Part shown: piece after piece, positions 44,301 to 59,424 of the stretch
Layout: each line of letters opens with the position of its first letter
Position numbering within the stretch: the stretch's first letter is position 1
NCBI GenBank assembly: GCA_009917455.1
Contig: QZDS01000002.1
Span: forward strand, 62,001-126,000
Direction of reading: 5' to 3'
Length of the DNA: 64,000 bases
Origin: a bacterium 1xD8-48
GTDB lineage: Bacteria; Bacillota; Clostridia; Lachnospirales; Lachnospiraceae
Program-made: the position numbers and the translations under genes
Notes under the pieces: model-generated
Database searches by the model: none
The model's input: the letters and a program-made list of their open reading frames with translations, nothing else
Told to the model about the DNA's origin: nothing

Positions 44301-47300
44301 ATGGAAAAGAACAGAATACGTCCTATTGCTGCGGGCAAGAGCATGCGTATGAGTTATTCACGACAGAAAGAGGTTCTGGGAGTGCCAAACCTGATTGAAG
44401 TCCAGAAGGATTCCTATAAATGGTTCCTTGAAGAAGGGCTGAAAGAGGTGTTTGACGACATTTCTCCGATTGCAGACTACAGCGGGCATTTAAGCCTGGA
44501 GTTTGTGGATTTTGAGCTTTGTGAAGACGATGTGAAGTATTCTATCGAAAAATGCAAAGAGAGAGACGCCACATATGCAGCTCCTTTAAAGGTCAGGGTT
44601 CGTCTTTATAATAAAGAAAAAGAAGAAATCAGCGAACATGAGATTTTTATGGGCGACCTTCCTCTGATGACGGAGACCGGAACATTTGTCATCAACGGCG
44701 CAGAACGTGTTATTGTCAGTCAGCTTGTTCGTTCTCCCGGTATTTATTATGCAATAAGCCATGATAAAATCGGTAAAAGGCTGTTCTCGGCTACGGTGAT
44801 TCCCAACCGCGGAGCGTGGCTGGAGTACGAGACGGATTCAAACGACATTTTTTATGTGCGTGTTGACAGAACGAGAAAAGTGCCAATTACTGTTCTTATA
44901 AGAGCGCTTGGCGTAGGTACCAATGATGAAATAAGAGAGCTGTTCGGCGATGAACCCAAGATAGAAGCAAGCTTTTCCAAAGACGTTTCCACAAATTACC
45001 AGGAAGGTCTTTTAGAGTTGTACAAAAAAATCCGTCCCGGTGAGCCCCTCAGCGTTGAGAGTGCGGAAAGCCTTATTAACGCCATGTTTTTTGACCCCAG
45101 AAGATATGATTTGGCAAAGGTGGGAAGATATAAATTCAACAAAAAGCTGGCGTTCCGCAACAGGATAAGGCACCATATTCTTGCGGAGGATGTGGTGGAT
45201 ACCCTGACAGGAGAGGTGCTTGCGGAAGCAGGGACAAAGGTGAGTGCAGAGCTGGCCGATGAAATTCAGAATGCGGCCGTTCCTTATGTATATATTCAGA
45301 CAGAGGAGAGAAATGTAAAAATTCTTTCCAATATGATGGTGGAGCTTACCAGCTTCGTTGACTGCAATCCCAGAGAACTTGGCATTACAGAGCATGTGTA
45401 TTATCCTGTTCTCGCGCAGATTCTCGAGGAATTCGGGGAGGATGCGGAAGGGCTTGCGGAGGCCATTCGGAAGAATGTCCATGAGCTGATTCCCAAGCAT
45501 GTGACCAGGGAGGATATCATTGCATCCATTAACTACAATATCCATCTTGAGTACGGAATCGGCAACGACGACGATATCGACCACTTAGGGAACAGACGTA
45601 TCCGTTCCGTAGGTGAGCTTTTACAGAATCAGTACAGAATCGGTCTTTCCAGACTGGAGAGAGTGGTCCGTGAGAGAATGACCACACACGACGCGGAGGA
45701 GATATCTCCTCAGGTGCTGATTAATATTAAGCCGGTTCAGGCTGCGGTGAAGGAGTTCTTCGGTTCTTCCCAGCTTTCGCAGTTTATGGACCAGAACAAT
45801 CCTTTAGGCGAGCTGACGCACAAGAGACGTCTTTCCGCCCTTGGCCCCGGCGGTCTTTCCAGGGATCGTGCCGGATTTGAGGTTCGTGACGTACATTATT
45901 CCCACTACGGAAGAATGTGCCCCATTGAGACGCCTGAAGGACCCAACATCGGATTGATTAACTCTCTTGCATCCTATGCAAGAATCAACGAATACGGTTT
46001 TGTGGAAGCCCCTTACCGTAAGATAGACAAGACCGACCGCTTCAACCCCAGAGTTACGGAAGAAGTGGTTTACATGACGGCGGACGAGGAAGACAATTAT
46101 CACGTAGCGCAGGCAAACGAGGCTCTCGATGAGGAAGGGCACTTTGTCCGCAACACGGTGTCAGGCCGTTATAAGGAGGAAACCTCCGAGTATCCCAAGG
46201 CCATGTTTGACTACATGGACGTGTCTCCTAAAATGGTATTTTCCGTGGCGACAGCGCTCATTCCTTTCCTGGAAAACGACGACGCCAACCGTGCGCTGAT
46301 GGGTTCCAACATGCAGCGTCAGGCAGTGCCCCTTCTGACAACGGAGGCGCCTGTGGTGGGCACAGGTATGGAGCCGAAAGCAGCCGTTGACTCGGGCGTA
46401 TGTGTGGTTGCCAGAAAGAGCGGAGTCATTGATTACGTGTCTTCCGCACTGATTAAGATGACCTGTGATGACGGGGAAAAGGCGGAATTCCGTCTGACCA
46501 AGTTTTCACGAAGCAACCAGTCCAACTGCTACAACCAGAAGCCCATCGTAAACAAGGGCGAGCATGTGGAAGCGGGACAGGTGATTGCGGACGGCCCGTC
46601 AACCGCCAACGGCGAGCTGGCGCTGGGCAAGAATCCGCTGATTGGATTTATGACCTGGGAAGGCTATAATTACGAGGACGCGGTTCTCTTAAGCGAAAGA
46701 CTGGTGCAGGAGGACGTTTATACTTCCGTGCACATTGAAGAATATGAGGCGGAAGCCAGAGATACCAAGCTGGGACCGGAGGAGATTACGCGGGACGTTC
46801 CCGGCGTAGGCGACGACGCCTTAAAGGATTTGGACGAGAGAGGAATTATCCGTATCGGCGCAGAGGTGCGTGCCGGAGATATCCTGGTGGGTAAGGTTAC
46901 CCCCAAGGGAGAGACGGAGCTGACCGCGGAGGAGAGGCTTCTTCGCGCCATCTTCGGCGAAAAGGCAAGAGAGGTGAGAGATACCTCCCTTAAGGTTCCC
47001 CACGGCGAATATGGAATCATTGTAGACGCCAAGGTGTTTACCCGGGAAAACGGCGACGAGCTTTCGCCGGGCGTCAATCAGGCTGTACGTATTTATATTG
47101 CTCAGAAAAGAAAGATTTCCGTTGGCGATAAGATGGCGGGCCGCCACGGCAACAAGGGTGTTGTTTCCCGTGTGCTTCCGGTGGAGGATATGCCTTATCT
47201 GCCCAACGGCCGGCCCCTTGATATCGTACTTAACCCCCTGGGCGTGCCTTCCCGTATGAACATTGGACAGGTACTGGAAATCCATCTGTCGCTGGCCGCA

Positions 47301-48170
47301 AGGGCGCTTGGCTTTAACGTGGCGACGCCTGTATTTGACGGCGCAAACGAAGACGATATCATGGACACCTTAGACCTTGCAAACGATTACGTAAATTTAG
47401 GATGGGAAGAGTTCGAGGCAAAGCATAAAGCGGATTTGCTTCCCGAAGTGATGGATTATTTATATAAGAACCGGGACCACAGGGAAGTGTGGAAAAACGT
47501 TCCGATTTCCAGGGACGGAAAGGTAAGGCTCCGGGACGGAAGGACAGGCGAGTATTTTGACAGTCCTGTAACCATAGGGCACATGCATTATCTGAAGCTC
47601 CATCATCTGGTGGACGATAAGATTCATGCCCGTTCCACAGGCCCTTACTCTCTGGTAACCCAGCAGCCCCTCGGCGGGAAGGCTCAGTTCGGCGGACAGC
47701 GTTTCGGAGAGATGGAGGTTTGGGCGCTGGAAGCTTACGGCGCGTCCTATACCCTGCAGGAAATCCTCACCGTGAAGTCCGACGACGTTGTGGGCCGTGT
47801 GAAGACCTACGAAGCAATTATCAAGGGCGATAATATTCCTGAACCGGGTATTCCTGAATCCTTTAAGGTTCTTCTCAAAGAGCTGCAGTCCCTTGGACTT
47901 GATGTGCGGGTACTCCGGGAGGATAATACCGAGGTTGAAATCATGGAGACTATCGACTACGGAGATACGGATTACCGCTACGAGATTGAGGGCGAGGAAA
48001 GAAATTACGATTACGATAAGAGTTCATTCAGTTCCATGGGCTATCAGCAGCAGGAGTTTGATGAAGACAGCGGCGAGCTTGTAAGCGCAGACGAGGAGGA
48101 AGAAGAGCTGGAAGACGACTTTGACGAGGAGTTTGACGAGGCTTTGGATGCCGATTCGTTTGATGAGTAA
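44301..48170 (+). CDS. rpoB: DNA-directed RNA polymerase beta subunit
   Basis: A 1289-residue beta subunit. Seen in order: N-terminal [21 protein letters not shown]; the rifampicin-binding fork region [24 protein letters not shown] with [39 protein letters not shown]; the [13 protein letters not shown] catalytic segment; and the C-terminal [24 protein letters not shown]. The last about 60 residues are very acidic ([19 protein letters not shown]), typical of this bacterial group. The rifampicin region looks wild type. ATG follows a GGGGTG box. Confidence 0.98.
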   Translation: MEKNRIRPIAAGKSMRMSYSRQKEVLGVPNLIEVQKDSYKWFLEEGLKEVFDDISPIADYSGHLSLEFVDFELCEDDVKYSIEKCKERDATYAAPLKVRVRLYNKEKEEISEHEIFMGDLPLMTETGTFVINGAERVIVSQLVRSPGIYYAISHDKIGKRLFSATVIPNRGAWLEYETDSNDIFYVRVDRTRKVPITVLIRALGVGTNDEIRELFGDEPKIEASFSKDVSTNYQEGLLELYKKIRPGEPLSVESAESLINAMFFDPRRYDLAKVGRYKFNKKLAFRNRIRHHILAEDVVDTLTGEVLAEAGTKVSAELADEIQNAAVPYVYIQTEERNVKILSNMMVELTSFVDCNPRELGITEHVYYPVLAQILEEFGEDAEGLAEAIRKNVHELIPKHVTREDIIASINYNIHLEYGIGNDDDIDHLGNRRIRSVGELLQNQYRIGLSRLERVVRERMTTHDAEEISPQVLINIKPVQAAVKEFFGSSQLSQFMDQNNPLGELTHKRRLSALGPGGLSRDRAGFEVRDVHYSHYGRMCPIETPEGPNIGLINSLASYARINEYGFVEAPYRKIDKTDRFNPRVTEEVVYMTADEEDNYHVAQANEALDEEGHFVRNTVSGRYKEETSEYPKAMFDYMDVSPKMVFSVATALIPFLENDDANRALMGSNMQRQAVPLLTTEAPVVGTGMEPKAAVDSGVCVVARKSGVIDYVSSALIKMTCDDGEKAEFRLTKFSRSNQSNCYNQKPIVNKGEHVEAGQVIADGPSTANGELALGKNPLIGFMTWEGYNYEDAVLLSERLVQEDVYTSVHIEEYEAEARDTKLGPEEITRDVPGVGDDALKDLDERGIIRIGAEVRAGDILVGKVTPKGETELTAEERLLRAIFGEKAREVRDTSLKVPHGEYGIIVDAKVFTRENGDELSPGVNQAVRIYIAQKRKISVGDKMAGRHGNKGVVSRVLPVEDMPYLPNGRPLDIVLNPLGVPSRMNIGQVLEIHLSLAARALGFNVATPVFDGANEDDIMDTLDLANDYVNLGWEEFEAKHKADLLPEVMDYLYKNRDHREVWKNVPISRDGKVRLRDGRTGEYFDSPVTIGHMHYLKLHHLVDDKIHARSTGPYSLVTQQPLGGKAQFGGQRFGEMEVWALEAYGASYTLQEILTVKSDDVVGRVKTYEAIIKGDNIPEPGIPESFKVLLKELQSLGLDVRVLREDNTEVEIMETIDYGDTDYRYEIEGEERNYDYDKSSFSSMGYQQQEFDEDSGELVSADEEEEELEDDFDEEFDEALDADSFDE

Positions 48171-48248
48171 GTATAAGCGCAGGCCATAAGGGCATTGCGG
48201 CAAAGCGCAAAGCAGGTATGGCAAGGCAGGAAAGGAGCATGGATAGCG

Positions 48249-52016
<3,768 letters not shown>

Positions 52017-52094
52017 CAGACCTTCCCGAAATAAAAGATAAAAGAACTGCCATAATGCTGAAAACAGTGTGGCGGAAGGATACGGAATTATGAG

Positions 52095-52130
52095 ACGCTG
52101 CGGTCTGGCCTTGCGGTCAGGCCGCAGCAT
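52095..52130 (+). terminator. Probable terminator after rpoC
   Basis: GCTGCGG and CCGCAGC form an outer stem across about 52097-52128, with inner CTG/CAG pairs, followed by ATTATATTTA. The U-tract is interrupted, so it may be partial. Confidence 0.6.
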
Positions 52131-52217
52131 TATATTTAATATAAGGACAATTTGCGAAGTATGCGGGCGTTGTTTTGCCTGAAAACTAATTTCCCCGTTG
52201 TTTTGCAAAAAAATATG

Positions 52218-52246
52218 TTGACAAAGAAATTTTCGGCATTTATACT
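52218..52246 (+). promoter_or_regulatory. Promoter of rpsL-rpsG-fusA
   Basis: TTGACA (52218-52223), 17-bp spacer, TATACT (52241-52246), 56 bp before rpsL. Confidence 0.8.
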
Positions 52247-52301
52247 ATTTTAGTGTGCGTAACTGTGCATGTAACAATTTATAAGCAGGAGGTGAAACAG
52301 A

Positions 52302-52721
52302 ATGCCAACATTTAACCAGTTAGTCAGAAAAGGACGTCAGACATCAGTAAAGAAGTCAACTGCACCCGCTCTCCAGAAAGGATGGAACTCCCTTCACAAG
52401 AAAGCAACCAATACTTCTTCTCCCCAGAAGAGAGGTGTCTGCACTGCTGTTAAGACAGCAACCCCTAAAAAGCCTAACTCAGCCCTTCGAAAGATTGCCA
52501 GAGTACGTCTCTCCAACGGAATTGAAGTGACAAGCTACATTCCCGGAGAAGGCCACAACCTGCAGGAGCACAGCGTTGTTCTTATCAGGGGCGGAAGAGT
52601 AAAGGACTTACCCGGTACAAGATACCACATCATCAGAGGTACACTTGATACCGCAGGTGTTGCAAACAGAAGACAGGCACGTTCCAAATATGGCGCTAAG
52701 AGACCTAAGGCTTCCAAGTAA
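52302..52721 (+). CDS. rpsL: 30S ribosomal protein S12
   Basis: A 139-residue decoding-centre protein. The two loops that govern accuracy and streptomycin response are visible: [11 protein letters not shown] and [15 protein letters not shown], both with the standard lysines. It ends [19 protein letters not shown] precedes the ATG. Starts the str operon, with rpsG 192 bp downstream. Confidence 0.97.
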   Translation: MPTFNQLVRKGRQTSVKKSTAPALQKGWNSLHKKATNTSSPQKRGVCTAVKTATPKKPNSALRKIARVRLSNGIEVTSYIPGEGHNLQEHSVVLIRGGRVKDLPGTRYHIIRGTLDTAGVANRRQARSKYGAKRPKASK

Positions 52722-52892
52722 TATTGGAATGAATTGGACCCACAAATGCAAGCTAATTTAGTGTTGGAATTCTGTTACGATAGATAGTTGTTGTAATTAG
52801 ATTTACCCGCACGAACACAAATTGTGAGGCGGCAGATATTTCCGCTGCCGAAATTAGAATGACACACTGTGAGTACCGATGATTTAATGTGA

Positions 52893-53384
<492 letters not shown>

Positions 53385-53504
53385 TCGGACGAATCATAAA
53401 TTTTATTTGTCCGGGGCGGCGTGAAACCCCGAACGCGCAATGCCAGGCAGACGCCGGGCCGCAAGGCCGGAAATTCTGCAGATTAATATAAGGAGGAAAA
53501 ATCT

Positions 53505-55622
53505 TTGGCTGGAAGAGAATATCCGTTAGAGAGAACCAGAAACATTGGTATTATGGCTCATATTGATGCCGGTAAGACAACTCTGACAGAGCGTATCTTA
53601 TACTATACCGGTGTTAATTATAAGATTGGCGATACTCACGAAGGCACTGCTACCATGGACTGGATGGAGCAGGAGCAGGAGAGAGGTATCACGATTACGT
53701 CAGCCGCTACAACCTGTCACTGGACCCTGGAAGAAAACTGCAAGCCCAAAGAAGGCGCGCTGGAGCATCGTATCAACATCATCGACACACCCGGACACGT
53801 TGACTTTACCGTTGAGGTAGAGCGTTCCTTACGTGTGCTTGACGGTGCTGTAGGCGTATTCTGTGCCAAGGGCGGCGTGGAACCTCAGTCAGAAAATGTA
53901 TGGCGTCAGGCTGACACTTATAATGTACCGAGAATGGCATTCATTAACAAAATGGACATTTTAGGTGCCGATTTCTACGGAGCAGTAGAGCAGATTAAGA
54001 CCAGACTTGGTAAAAACGCAATTATTCTTCAACTGCCTATTGGCAAGGAAGATGAATTTAAAGGCATTATTGATTTATTTGAGATGAAGGCGTATATCTA
54101 CAACGACGATAAGGGCGAAAACATTTCGATTGTTGACATTCCCGAGGAAATGGCAGATGACGCCGAGTTATACCGTTCCGAACTTATCGAGAAAATCAGC
54201 GAATTAGATGACGAGCTGATGATGAAATATCTCGAAGGTGAGGAGCCTACTGTAGAGGAAATGAAAGCAGTGCTCAGAAAAGCAACCTGCGAATGTACGG
54301 CAATCCCTGTATGCTGCGGTTCCGCATACAGAAACAAAGGCGTACAGAAGCTCCTGGACGCGGTTCTTGAGTATATGCCCGCTCCTACAGACATTCCCGC
54401 AATCACGGGAACCGACCTTGACGGCAACGAAGTTGAGAGACATGCGTCCGACGAAGAGCCTTTCTCAGCTCTGGCTTTCAAGATTATGGCAGACCCCTTT
54501 GTAGGAAAACTGGCATTCTTCAGAGTTTACTCCGGTACAATGAACTCCGGTTCCTATGTACTGAATGCCACAAAAGATAAAAAAGAACGTGTGGGACGTA
54601 TCCTGCAGATGCATGCGAACAAGAGAGCCGAGCTTGATAAAGTATATTCCGGCGATATTGCCGCTGCCGTAGGGTTTAAGTTTACCACAACCGGCGATAC
54701 TATCTGTGACGACCGTCATCCCGTTATTCTGGAGTCCATGGAATTTCCGGAGCCCGTTATTGAGCTTGCTATTGAGCCCAAGACAAAGGCGGGACAGGGT
54801 AAGATGGGCGAGGCTCTTGCAAAGCTTGCAGAAGAAGACCCCACATTCCGCGCTCACAGCAATCCGGAGACAGGCCAGACCATCATTGCCGGTATGGGCG
54901 AGCTCCATCTGGAGATTATCGTGGACAGACTTCTGCGCGAGTTCAAGGTAGAAGCCAATGTAGGCGCGCCCCAGGTTGCCTACAAGGAAACCTTTACCAA
55001 GACCGTCGAAGTGGATTCCAAATACGCAAGACAGTCCGGCGGACGTGGTCAGTACGGACACTGTAAAGTTAAATTTGAGCCTATGGACGCCAATGGTGAA
55101 GAACTGTTCAAGTTCGAATCCACCGTTGTGGGCGGCGCTATTCCCAAGGAATATATCCCTGCTGTCGGCGAGGGTATTGAGGAAGCTTCAAAGTGCGGTA
55201 TCCTTGGCGGATTCCCTGTACTGGGCGTTCACGCTACAGTATTTGACGGTTCCTACCACGAAGTCGATTCATCCGAAATGGCGTTCCATATTGCCGGTTC
55301 CATGGCTTTCAAGGACGCTATGCACAAAGCTGACCCCGTTCTGCTTGAGCCCATTATGAAGGTTGAGGTAACGATGCCTGAAGAATACATGGGCGATGTT
55401 ATCGGCGATGTGAACTCGAGACGCGGACGTATCGAAGGTATGGAAGATATCGGAGGCGGCAAGATGGTGAAGGCTTTCGTACCCCTTTCCGAAATGTTCG
55501 GTTATGCCACAGACCTTCGTTCCAGAACTCAGGGACGCGGCAACTATTCCATGTTCTTTGAGAAATACGAGCCCGTACCGAAGAGCGTACAGGAAAAGGT
55601 TCTGGCTACCAGAGCAAAATAA
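53505..55622 (+). CDS. fusA: Elongation factor G
   Basis: A 705-residue translocase. G1 AHIDAGKTT (18-26), switch I/G2 around [15 protein letters not shown]3 DTPGH, G4 NKMD and G5 CGSA are all present. Domains II-V follow, with the tip-of-domain-IV loop near [12 protein letters not shown]. The start is TTG at 53505, 8 bases after AAGGAGGA, giving [13 protein letters not shown]. Third gene of the str operon, 120 bp after rpsG. Confidence 0.97.
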   Translation: MAGREYPLERTRNIGIMAHIDAGKTTLTERILYYTGVNYKIGDTHEGTATMDWMEQEQERGITITSAATTCHWTLEENCKPKEGALEHRINIIDTPGHVDFTVEVERSLRVLDGAVGVFCAKGGVEPQSENVWRQADTYNVPRMAFINKMDILGADFYGAVEQIKTRLGKNAIILQLPIGKEDEFKGIIDLFEMKAYIYNDDKGENISIVDIPEEMADDAELYRSELIEKISELDDELMMKYLEGEEPTVEEMKAVLRKATCECTAIPVCCGSAYRNKGVQKLLDAVLEYMPAPTDIPAITGTDLDGNEVERHASDEEPFSALAFKIMADPFVGKLAFFRVYSGTMNSGSYVLNATKDKKERVGRILQMHANKRAELDKVYSGDIAAAVGFKFTTTGDTICDDRHPVILESMEFPEPVIELAIEPKTKAGQGKMGEALAKLAEEDPTFRAHSNPETGQTIIAGMGELHLEIIVDRLLREFKVEANVGAPQVAYKETFTKTVEVDSKYARQSGGRGQYGHCKVKFEPMDANGEELFKFESTVVGGAIPKEYIPAVGEGIEEASKCGILGGFPVLGVHATVFDGSYHEVDSSEMAFHIAGSMAFKDAMHKADPVLLEPIMKVEVTMPEEYMGDVIGDVNSRRGRIEGMEDIGGGKMVKAFVPLSEMFGYATDLRSRTQGRGNYSMFFEKYEPVPKSVQEKVLATRAK

Positions 55623-55687
55623 TGATAGATTAAGCACAGATGCGGTAAGATTTATACTGCAGGCGGAGGTGTCTGCGGAAATAGTGC

Positions 55688-55716
55688 TTGAAAATATCAG
55701 TGATTTTTAATATAAT
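55688..55716 (+). promoter_or_regulatory. Separate promoter of tuf
   Basis: TTGAAA (55688-55693), 17-bp spacer, perfect TATAAT (55711-55716), 59 bp before tuf. It implies that tuf is transcribed independently as well as with fusA. Confidence 0.75.
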
Positions 55717-55775
55717 CAAAGATAGCCGATTATGTAACGAATAATTTTTCAAATTATTAAAGGAGGACTTTAAAA

Positions 55776-56963
55776 ATGGCTAAAGCTAAGTTTGACAGAA
55801 CGAAAACCCATTGTAATATTGGTACCATCGGTCATGTTGACCATGGTAAAACCACTTTGACAGCTGCAATCACAAAGGTACTTGCCGAGAGAGTTGCTGG
55901 TAACACAGCTACTGATTTCGATAATATCGATAAGGCTCCCGAAGAGAGAGAAAGAGGTATCACAATTTCTACCGCTCACGTTGAGTATTCAACAGAGAAC
56001 AGACATTATGCGCACGTTGACTGCCCGGGACATGCCGACTACGTTAAGAACATGATTACCGGTGCTGCTCAGATGGACGGAGCTATCCTTGTTGTTGCCG
56101 CTACTGACGGTGTTATGGCTCAGACTAAGGAGCACATCCTTCTGTCCCGTCAGGTAGGCGTTCCTTATATCATCGTATTCCTCAACAAGTGCGATATGGT
56201 TGACGACGAAGAGTTAATCGAGCTGGTTGAGATGGAAGTAACAGAGCAGCTTGAAGAGTACGGCTTCACAGACTGCCCGATTATCAAGGGTTCCGCTCTT
56301 AAAGCTCTTGAAGACCCGAACAGCGAATGGGGCGACAAGATTATGGAACTCATGAGTACAGTTGACGAGTATATTCCTGACCCTCAGAGAGAGACAGACA
56401 AGCCTTTCCTTATGCCTGTTGAGGACGTATTCACAATCACTGGCCGTGGTACAGTTGCTACAGGCAGAGTAGAGCGTGGTACACTTCACCTTAACGAGGA
56501 AGTTGAAATCGTTGGTATCAAAGAAGAGACACGTAAGACTGTTGTAACAGGTATCGAAATGTTCCGTAAGCTGCTTGACGAGGCTCAGGCCGGCGATAAC
56601 ATCGGCGCACTGCTTCGTGGCGTTCAGAGAACTGAAATCGAAAGAGGACAGGTTCTTTCCAAACCCGGTTCAGTTACCTGCCACAAGAAATTTACAGCTC
56701 AGGTTTACGTTCTGACAAAAGATGAAGGTGGACGTCACACTCCTTTCTTCAACAACTACAGACCTCAGTTCTATTTCAGAACAACTGACGTAACTGGCGT
56801 TTGCAATTTGCCTGCAGGTACAGAAATGTGCATGCCTGGCGATAACGTAGAGATGACAATTGAACTGATTCATCCTATTGCTATGGAGCAGGGACTTACG
56901 TTTGCTATTCGTGAGGGTGGTCGTACAGTAGGTTCTGGTAGGGTTGCAACAATCATTGAGTAA
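55776..56963 (+). CDS. tuf: Elongation factor Tu
   Basis: A 395-residue aminoacyl-tRNA carrier. G1 GHVDHGKTT (19-27), switch [13 protein letters not shown]3 DCPGHADY, G4 NKCDM and G5 GSALKAL are visible. Domains II and III include [13 protein letters not shown] and [17 protein letters not shown] precedes the ATG. Codons look strongly biased toward highly expressed genes. It is not followed by rpsJ, unlike many Firmicutes. Confidence 0.98.
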   Translation: MAKAKFDRTKTHCNIGTIGHVDHGKTTLTAAITKVLAERVAGNTATDFDNIDKAPEERERGITISTAHVEYSTENRHYAHVDCPGHADYVKNMITGAAQMDGAILVVAATDGVMAQTKEHILLSRQVGVPYIIVFLNKCDMVDDEELIELVEMEVTEQLEEYGFTDCPIIKGSALKALEDPNSEWGDKIMELMSTVDEYIPDPQRETDKPFLMPVEDVFTITGRGTVATGRVERGTLHLNEEVEIVGIKEETRKTVVTGIEMFRKLLDEAQAGDNIGALLRGVQRTEIERGQVLSKPGSVTCHKKFTAQVYVLTKDEGGRHTPFFNNYRPQFYFRTTDVTGVCNLPAGTEMCMPGDNVEMTIELIHPIAMEQGLTFAIREGGRTVGSGRVATIIE

Positions 56964-56996
56964 TCTTGTGCTTAGAGCCAAATAAGTAAAATAAGC

Positions 56997-57035
56997 ACCG
57001 CAATTCTTTGAGAAATCAAGGGGTTGCGGTTTCTT
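56997..57035 (+). terminator. Terminator-like hairpin after tuf
   Basis: ACCGCAA (56997-57003) pairs with TTGCGGT (57024-57030), with inner CTTTGA/TCAAGG pairs, followed by TTCTT. It is 33 bp after the tuf stop. Confidence 0.6.
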
Positions 57036-57211
57036 AATGCCTAAAAATAATAGCGAACAAAAAGGAAAAGCCACTTGCCGGAATTTCATGGAAAATGGCT
57101 TGTGGCTCTAAAATGGCTCTAAAATATATTAAAAATAGGGAGTCCGCTCGTGACTCCCTTTGCTTAATTACAATAAATCCTTTGGCACACGTCCAAAGAA
57201 GAATTGTAATA
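57036..57211. repeat. Hairpin- and repeat-rich spacer upstream of the IS
   Basis: No gene is seen here. It holds an 11-bp tandem duplication TGGCTCTAAAA (57103-57124); a terminator-like hairpin AGGGAGTC/GACTCCCT (57137-57144, 57152-57159); and a longer interrupted inverted repeat, ATTACAAT (57167-57174) with CTTTGG (57180-57185) facing CCAAAG (57193-57198) and ATTGTAAT (57203-57210). The IS inserted 1 bp after this last structure. Confidence 0.6.
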
Positions 57212-57298
57212 GTATTTTAGTAAACGGTAGATAGTGCGTACCTATACAAAACATGAGCAAACCTGTATGATAGAAACAGATTTGCTCCAGTCTTTATT

Positions 57299-57613
57299 TC
57301 ACTTCACTTTTATCAGGCTTGTGCGGGAAACGCTTTCCGGCTCCTCCTGTGCGTTTTCCTCTCCGGCAACAGCTTCGGACTCGTTAAAGAATACGATCTT
57401 CCCATCCACTTCCATAAAGGAGATTTGGTCTTCGGTTTCATGTTTCTCTGTTGAACGGCCAAACCGGTGGCGTTTTAGGTCCGCCATCTGTTCCAGTACC
57501 AGCTGGAGCGTATGGTCGATATTTTCAAGCTGCTCCTGCTGCGATAGGAACAGCCTGGTAAGTGTTTCCCTGTCAAGGCTGTTCAGTTGTTCTTCCGTAT
57601 ATTTTAAGGCCAT
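57299..57613 (-). pseudogene. tnpC: IS66 TnpC transposase, N-terminal fragment only
   Basis: A 104-residue frame starting MALKYTEEQLNSLDRETLTR. It has the leucine-zipper-like start (LTRLFLSQQEQLENIDHTLQLVLEQ) and the LKRHRFGRSTEK motif of IS66 TnpC. Full TnpC is about 500 aa; here the zinc-binding region and the whole DDE catalytic domain are absent, and the frame stops 56 bp from the left end of the element. An accessory role for the short protein is possible but unproven. Confidence 0.85.
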
Positions 57614-57888
57614 GCTGTTTTCCCCCGGTATCCTGATAGCCTTATTATACCATGGATACGAGATTTTTGCGACCCCGGCCCTGCCGGATGCCCGTCATAA
57701 TGCCTATGGTTAAAACAGCGGATGCTGCCTTTGTATGATACTGTTTCCAGAACCCTTTTCGGGAAGGGAAAGCATGTCTGCGCCCATTCCGGACCCTTTT
57801 ATGGTGTGCTGCGCGGTTCCGCAGGGATGGGGTGGGACATTTTTTCCGGCCGGAGAACTGTCTGGAAATTTCTCCGTTTTGCACAAAG

Positions 57889-58251
57889 TCATCCCATGTA
57901 TTCCGGCGGTTCCACCGGCCTGACCGATTTCTTCGGGGTAATCGTCAGCCCTTCCATCAGCCACCGGAACTGCTGCGGCGTTAATTCACGCACTTCCTCC
58001 GGGGTGCGCGGCCACTGGAACCGGCTTTCTGAGAGCCGCTTGTATAACAGGAGCCATCCGTCCCCTTCCCATACAAGCCCCTTTACGCGGTCTGTGCGTC
58101 TCCCGCAGAAAAGATAGAGGGTATCCTTTGTATATGGCCGGTTCCCGGTCTGGGTTTCCACGAGTGCCGCCAGCCGGTCCATGCCGGCGCGCAGATCAGT
58201 ATAGCCGCAGACAATGTAGACCGCTTTAAAGCAGGTGGCGTCATTAAGCAT
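57889..58251 (-). CDS. tnpB: IS66 accessory protein TnpB
   Basis: A 120-residue protein of the IS66 Orf2 family: AVYIVCGYTDLRAGMDRLAA, LYLFCGRRTDRVKGLVWEGD, GWLLLYKRLSESRFQWPR and TPQQFRWLMEGL are the family motifs. Its ATG at 58251 overlaps the end of tnpA by 8 bp, the usual coupled arrangement. Role in transposition is required but not catalytic. It appears intact. Confidence 0.93.
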   Translation of the reverse strand: MLNDATCFKAVYIVCGYTDLRAGMDRLAALVETQTGNRPYTKDTLYLFCGRRTDRVKGLVWEGDGWLLLYKRLSESRFQWPRTPEEVRELTPQQFRWLMEGLTITPKKSVRPVEPPEYMG

Positions 58252-58615
58252 CCCGCACCACCTTAAGGACTGCCGCAAGCAGCGGCATGGGTGTGGATTC
58301 CGTTACGTGGATGGAAAAACCGTTTACAGAAACAAAAAGCCCCGGCCTTGTATCGGTATCGTCCTGTATTTCCTGATGCAGGAGGCAGGGGGTTACCGGG
58401 ACGATCTGCTGCGCCGGAGTCTCCGGCGGAAGGTTTTCCAGGCACACCTGCCTTACACGGCGCAGCCTGTAATAGTAGTTCGCTTTCGTAATGTCGTGGC
58501 TGGCACACCAATCAACGACACTCATGCCTGCGGGACGGTTCTGGCACTCCCTGATCTGCTCCGCCCACTCTTTTAAACGGTATTGTACAGCCACTGCTGT
58601 TGTTGCTGAACTCAT
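58244..58615 (-). CDS. tnpA: IS66 accessory protein TnpA
   Basis: A 123-residue protein with a helix-turn-helix, VVDWCASHDITKANYYYRLR, typical of IS66 OrfA, followed by a variable middle and SIHVTESTPMPLLAAVLKVV at the C-terminus. ATG 58615 follows GGAGGT at 8 bases. It is the first gene after the right inverted repeat, in the order tnpA-tnpB-tnpC. It appears intact. Confidence 0.88.
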   Translation of the reverse strand: MSSATTAVAVQYRLKEWAEQIRECQNRPAGMSVVDWCASHDITKANYYYRLRRVRQVCLENLPPETPAQQIVPVTPCLLHQEIQDDTDTRPGLFVSVNGFSIHVTESTPMPLLAAVLKVVRDA

Positions 58616-58796
58616 AGACTTACCTCCGTATAGCGGTATCAAAAGTTAAGGCTCAACTTTTAATACCCGTGATAGAAATATATTCTATTGTCACATATTT
58701 TTCCCTCACAGTCGAGGTACGCACTATCTACCGTTTACGTATTTTATGTTGAAGAAGAAAAATTATGTATAGATAAAATAAATTTCAAAGAATAGT

Positions 58797-58846
58797 CGAG
58801 TAGACCAGCACCTCACGATGCCCGCCCCTCACAGAACCGTTATTAG
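58797..58846 (-). mobile_element. Probable 3' remnant of a group II intron (end of D5 plus D6)
   Basis: On the minus strand the block starts ACGGTTCTGTGAGGGGCGGG and ends GGTCTACTCGACT. This looks like the right arm of domain 5 followed by domain 6 of bacterial group II introns, including a candidate branch-point A in CTACTCGACT, 7 nt from the end. No upstream intron RNA or reverse-transcriptase gene is present, so only a fragment is left. Recognition is from memory of intron 3' ends. Confidence 0.45.
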
Positions 58847-58884
58847 AAGGAACAAATACTATTTTAAGCTTTCGGTGATGCATT

Positions 58885-59421
58885 TTAATCTCCATCCCAA
58901 ATGCAATCGGGTCTCATCTTAGCTAAAGCTATCAACTGATATAGTGGCTTTATGGCATTTGCGGCAGTTGCCAGCCAATAGTCACTTGTATCCCCTTCGT
59001 TTACTTCAAGTTCTGTTTCTTCTTTTCTTACATCAGCAGGTTTATGTAGTAAAACAAGTATATCGTCTATTTTATTTCCATTTCTGTCATAATAGATGGT
59101 TGTTTTTCTCTTGGTGGTAATCCACTTACCCTTTTTCTTATATTTTTCATTTAGGAAGGAAGTCATTTTTTCAAGTATTGGAATACTATCAACACCTGAC
59201 AGTCCATAAATACTTCGGATTCCTTCTTCTTCATAAATTTCACAATAGTAGCATCCATAATTATAAGTAATGTTCAAATGGGCGTCTGTATTCAGAGCTG
59301 GCGTAAATGTTCCGGTTTCCGGATGATAATCAGCCATATACGTTCCGCCGGTCATCAAATGTCCCGGAACTTTTGCTGTTTCTCCTGTTACCGGTTCCTT
59401 TAAATAAATATCATAACTCAT
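58885..59421 (-). CDS. Uncharacterised protein, possible immunity-type
   Basis: A 178-residue soluble protein starting MSYDIYLKEPVTGETAKVPG. The pattern SYDIYLKDP...HMMTGGTY...LNITYNY...GIRSIYG...S.P.L resembles a widespread small family of unknown function that often occurs near toxin or accessory loci. The C-terminal part is less conserved, ending RPDCIWDGD. GGAATG only weakly resembles a ribosome-binding site; its start lies 3 bp after the stop of the upstream gene, suggesting coupling. Immunity function is a guess. Confidence 0.6.
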   Translation of the reverse strand: MSYDIYLKEPVTGETAKVPGHLMTGGTYMADYHPETGTFTPALNTDAHLNITYNYGCYYCEIYEEEGIRSIYGLSGVDSIPILEKMTSFLNEKYKKKGKWITTKRKTTIYYDRNGNKIDDILVLLHKPADVRKEETELEVNEGDTSDYWLATAANAIKPLYQLIALAKMRPDCIWDGD

Positions 59422-59424
59422 AAA

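Larger units (their letters stand above)
57212..58746. mobile_element. IS66-family element, non-autonomous, with 8-bp target duplication
   Basis: The element spans 57220-58738 (1519 bp). Its ends are perfect 24-bp inverted repeats (57220-57243 and 58715-58738) that begin GTAAACGGTAGATAGTGCGT. Both sides carry the direct repeat GTATTTTA (57212-57219 and 58739-58746), an 8-bp target duplication as expected for IS66. On the minus strand it encodes intact TnpA and TnpB but only the first about 100 residues of TnpC, so the DDE transposase domain is missing. Intact ends with a missing catalytic domain imply transposition in trans or a later internal deletion. Confidence 0.92.

Noticed and set aside
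48195-48248. 18-residue N-terminal extension of rpoC
   Set aside because: The normal beta' start is [10 protein letters not shown], and the upstream residues are not conserved.
57645-57884. Minus-strand open frame between tnpC and tnpB in the IS
   Set aside because: It lies in the gap between the two genes, lacks a plausible ribosome-binding site and resembles no IS66 protein.
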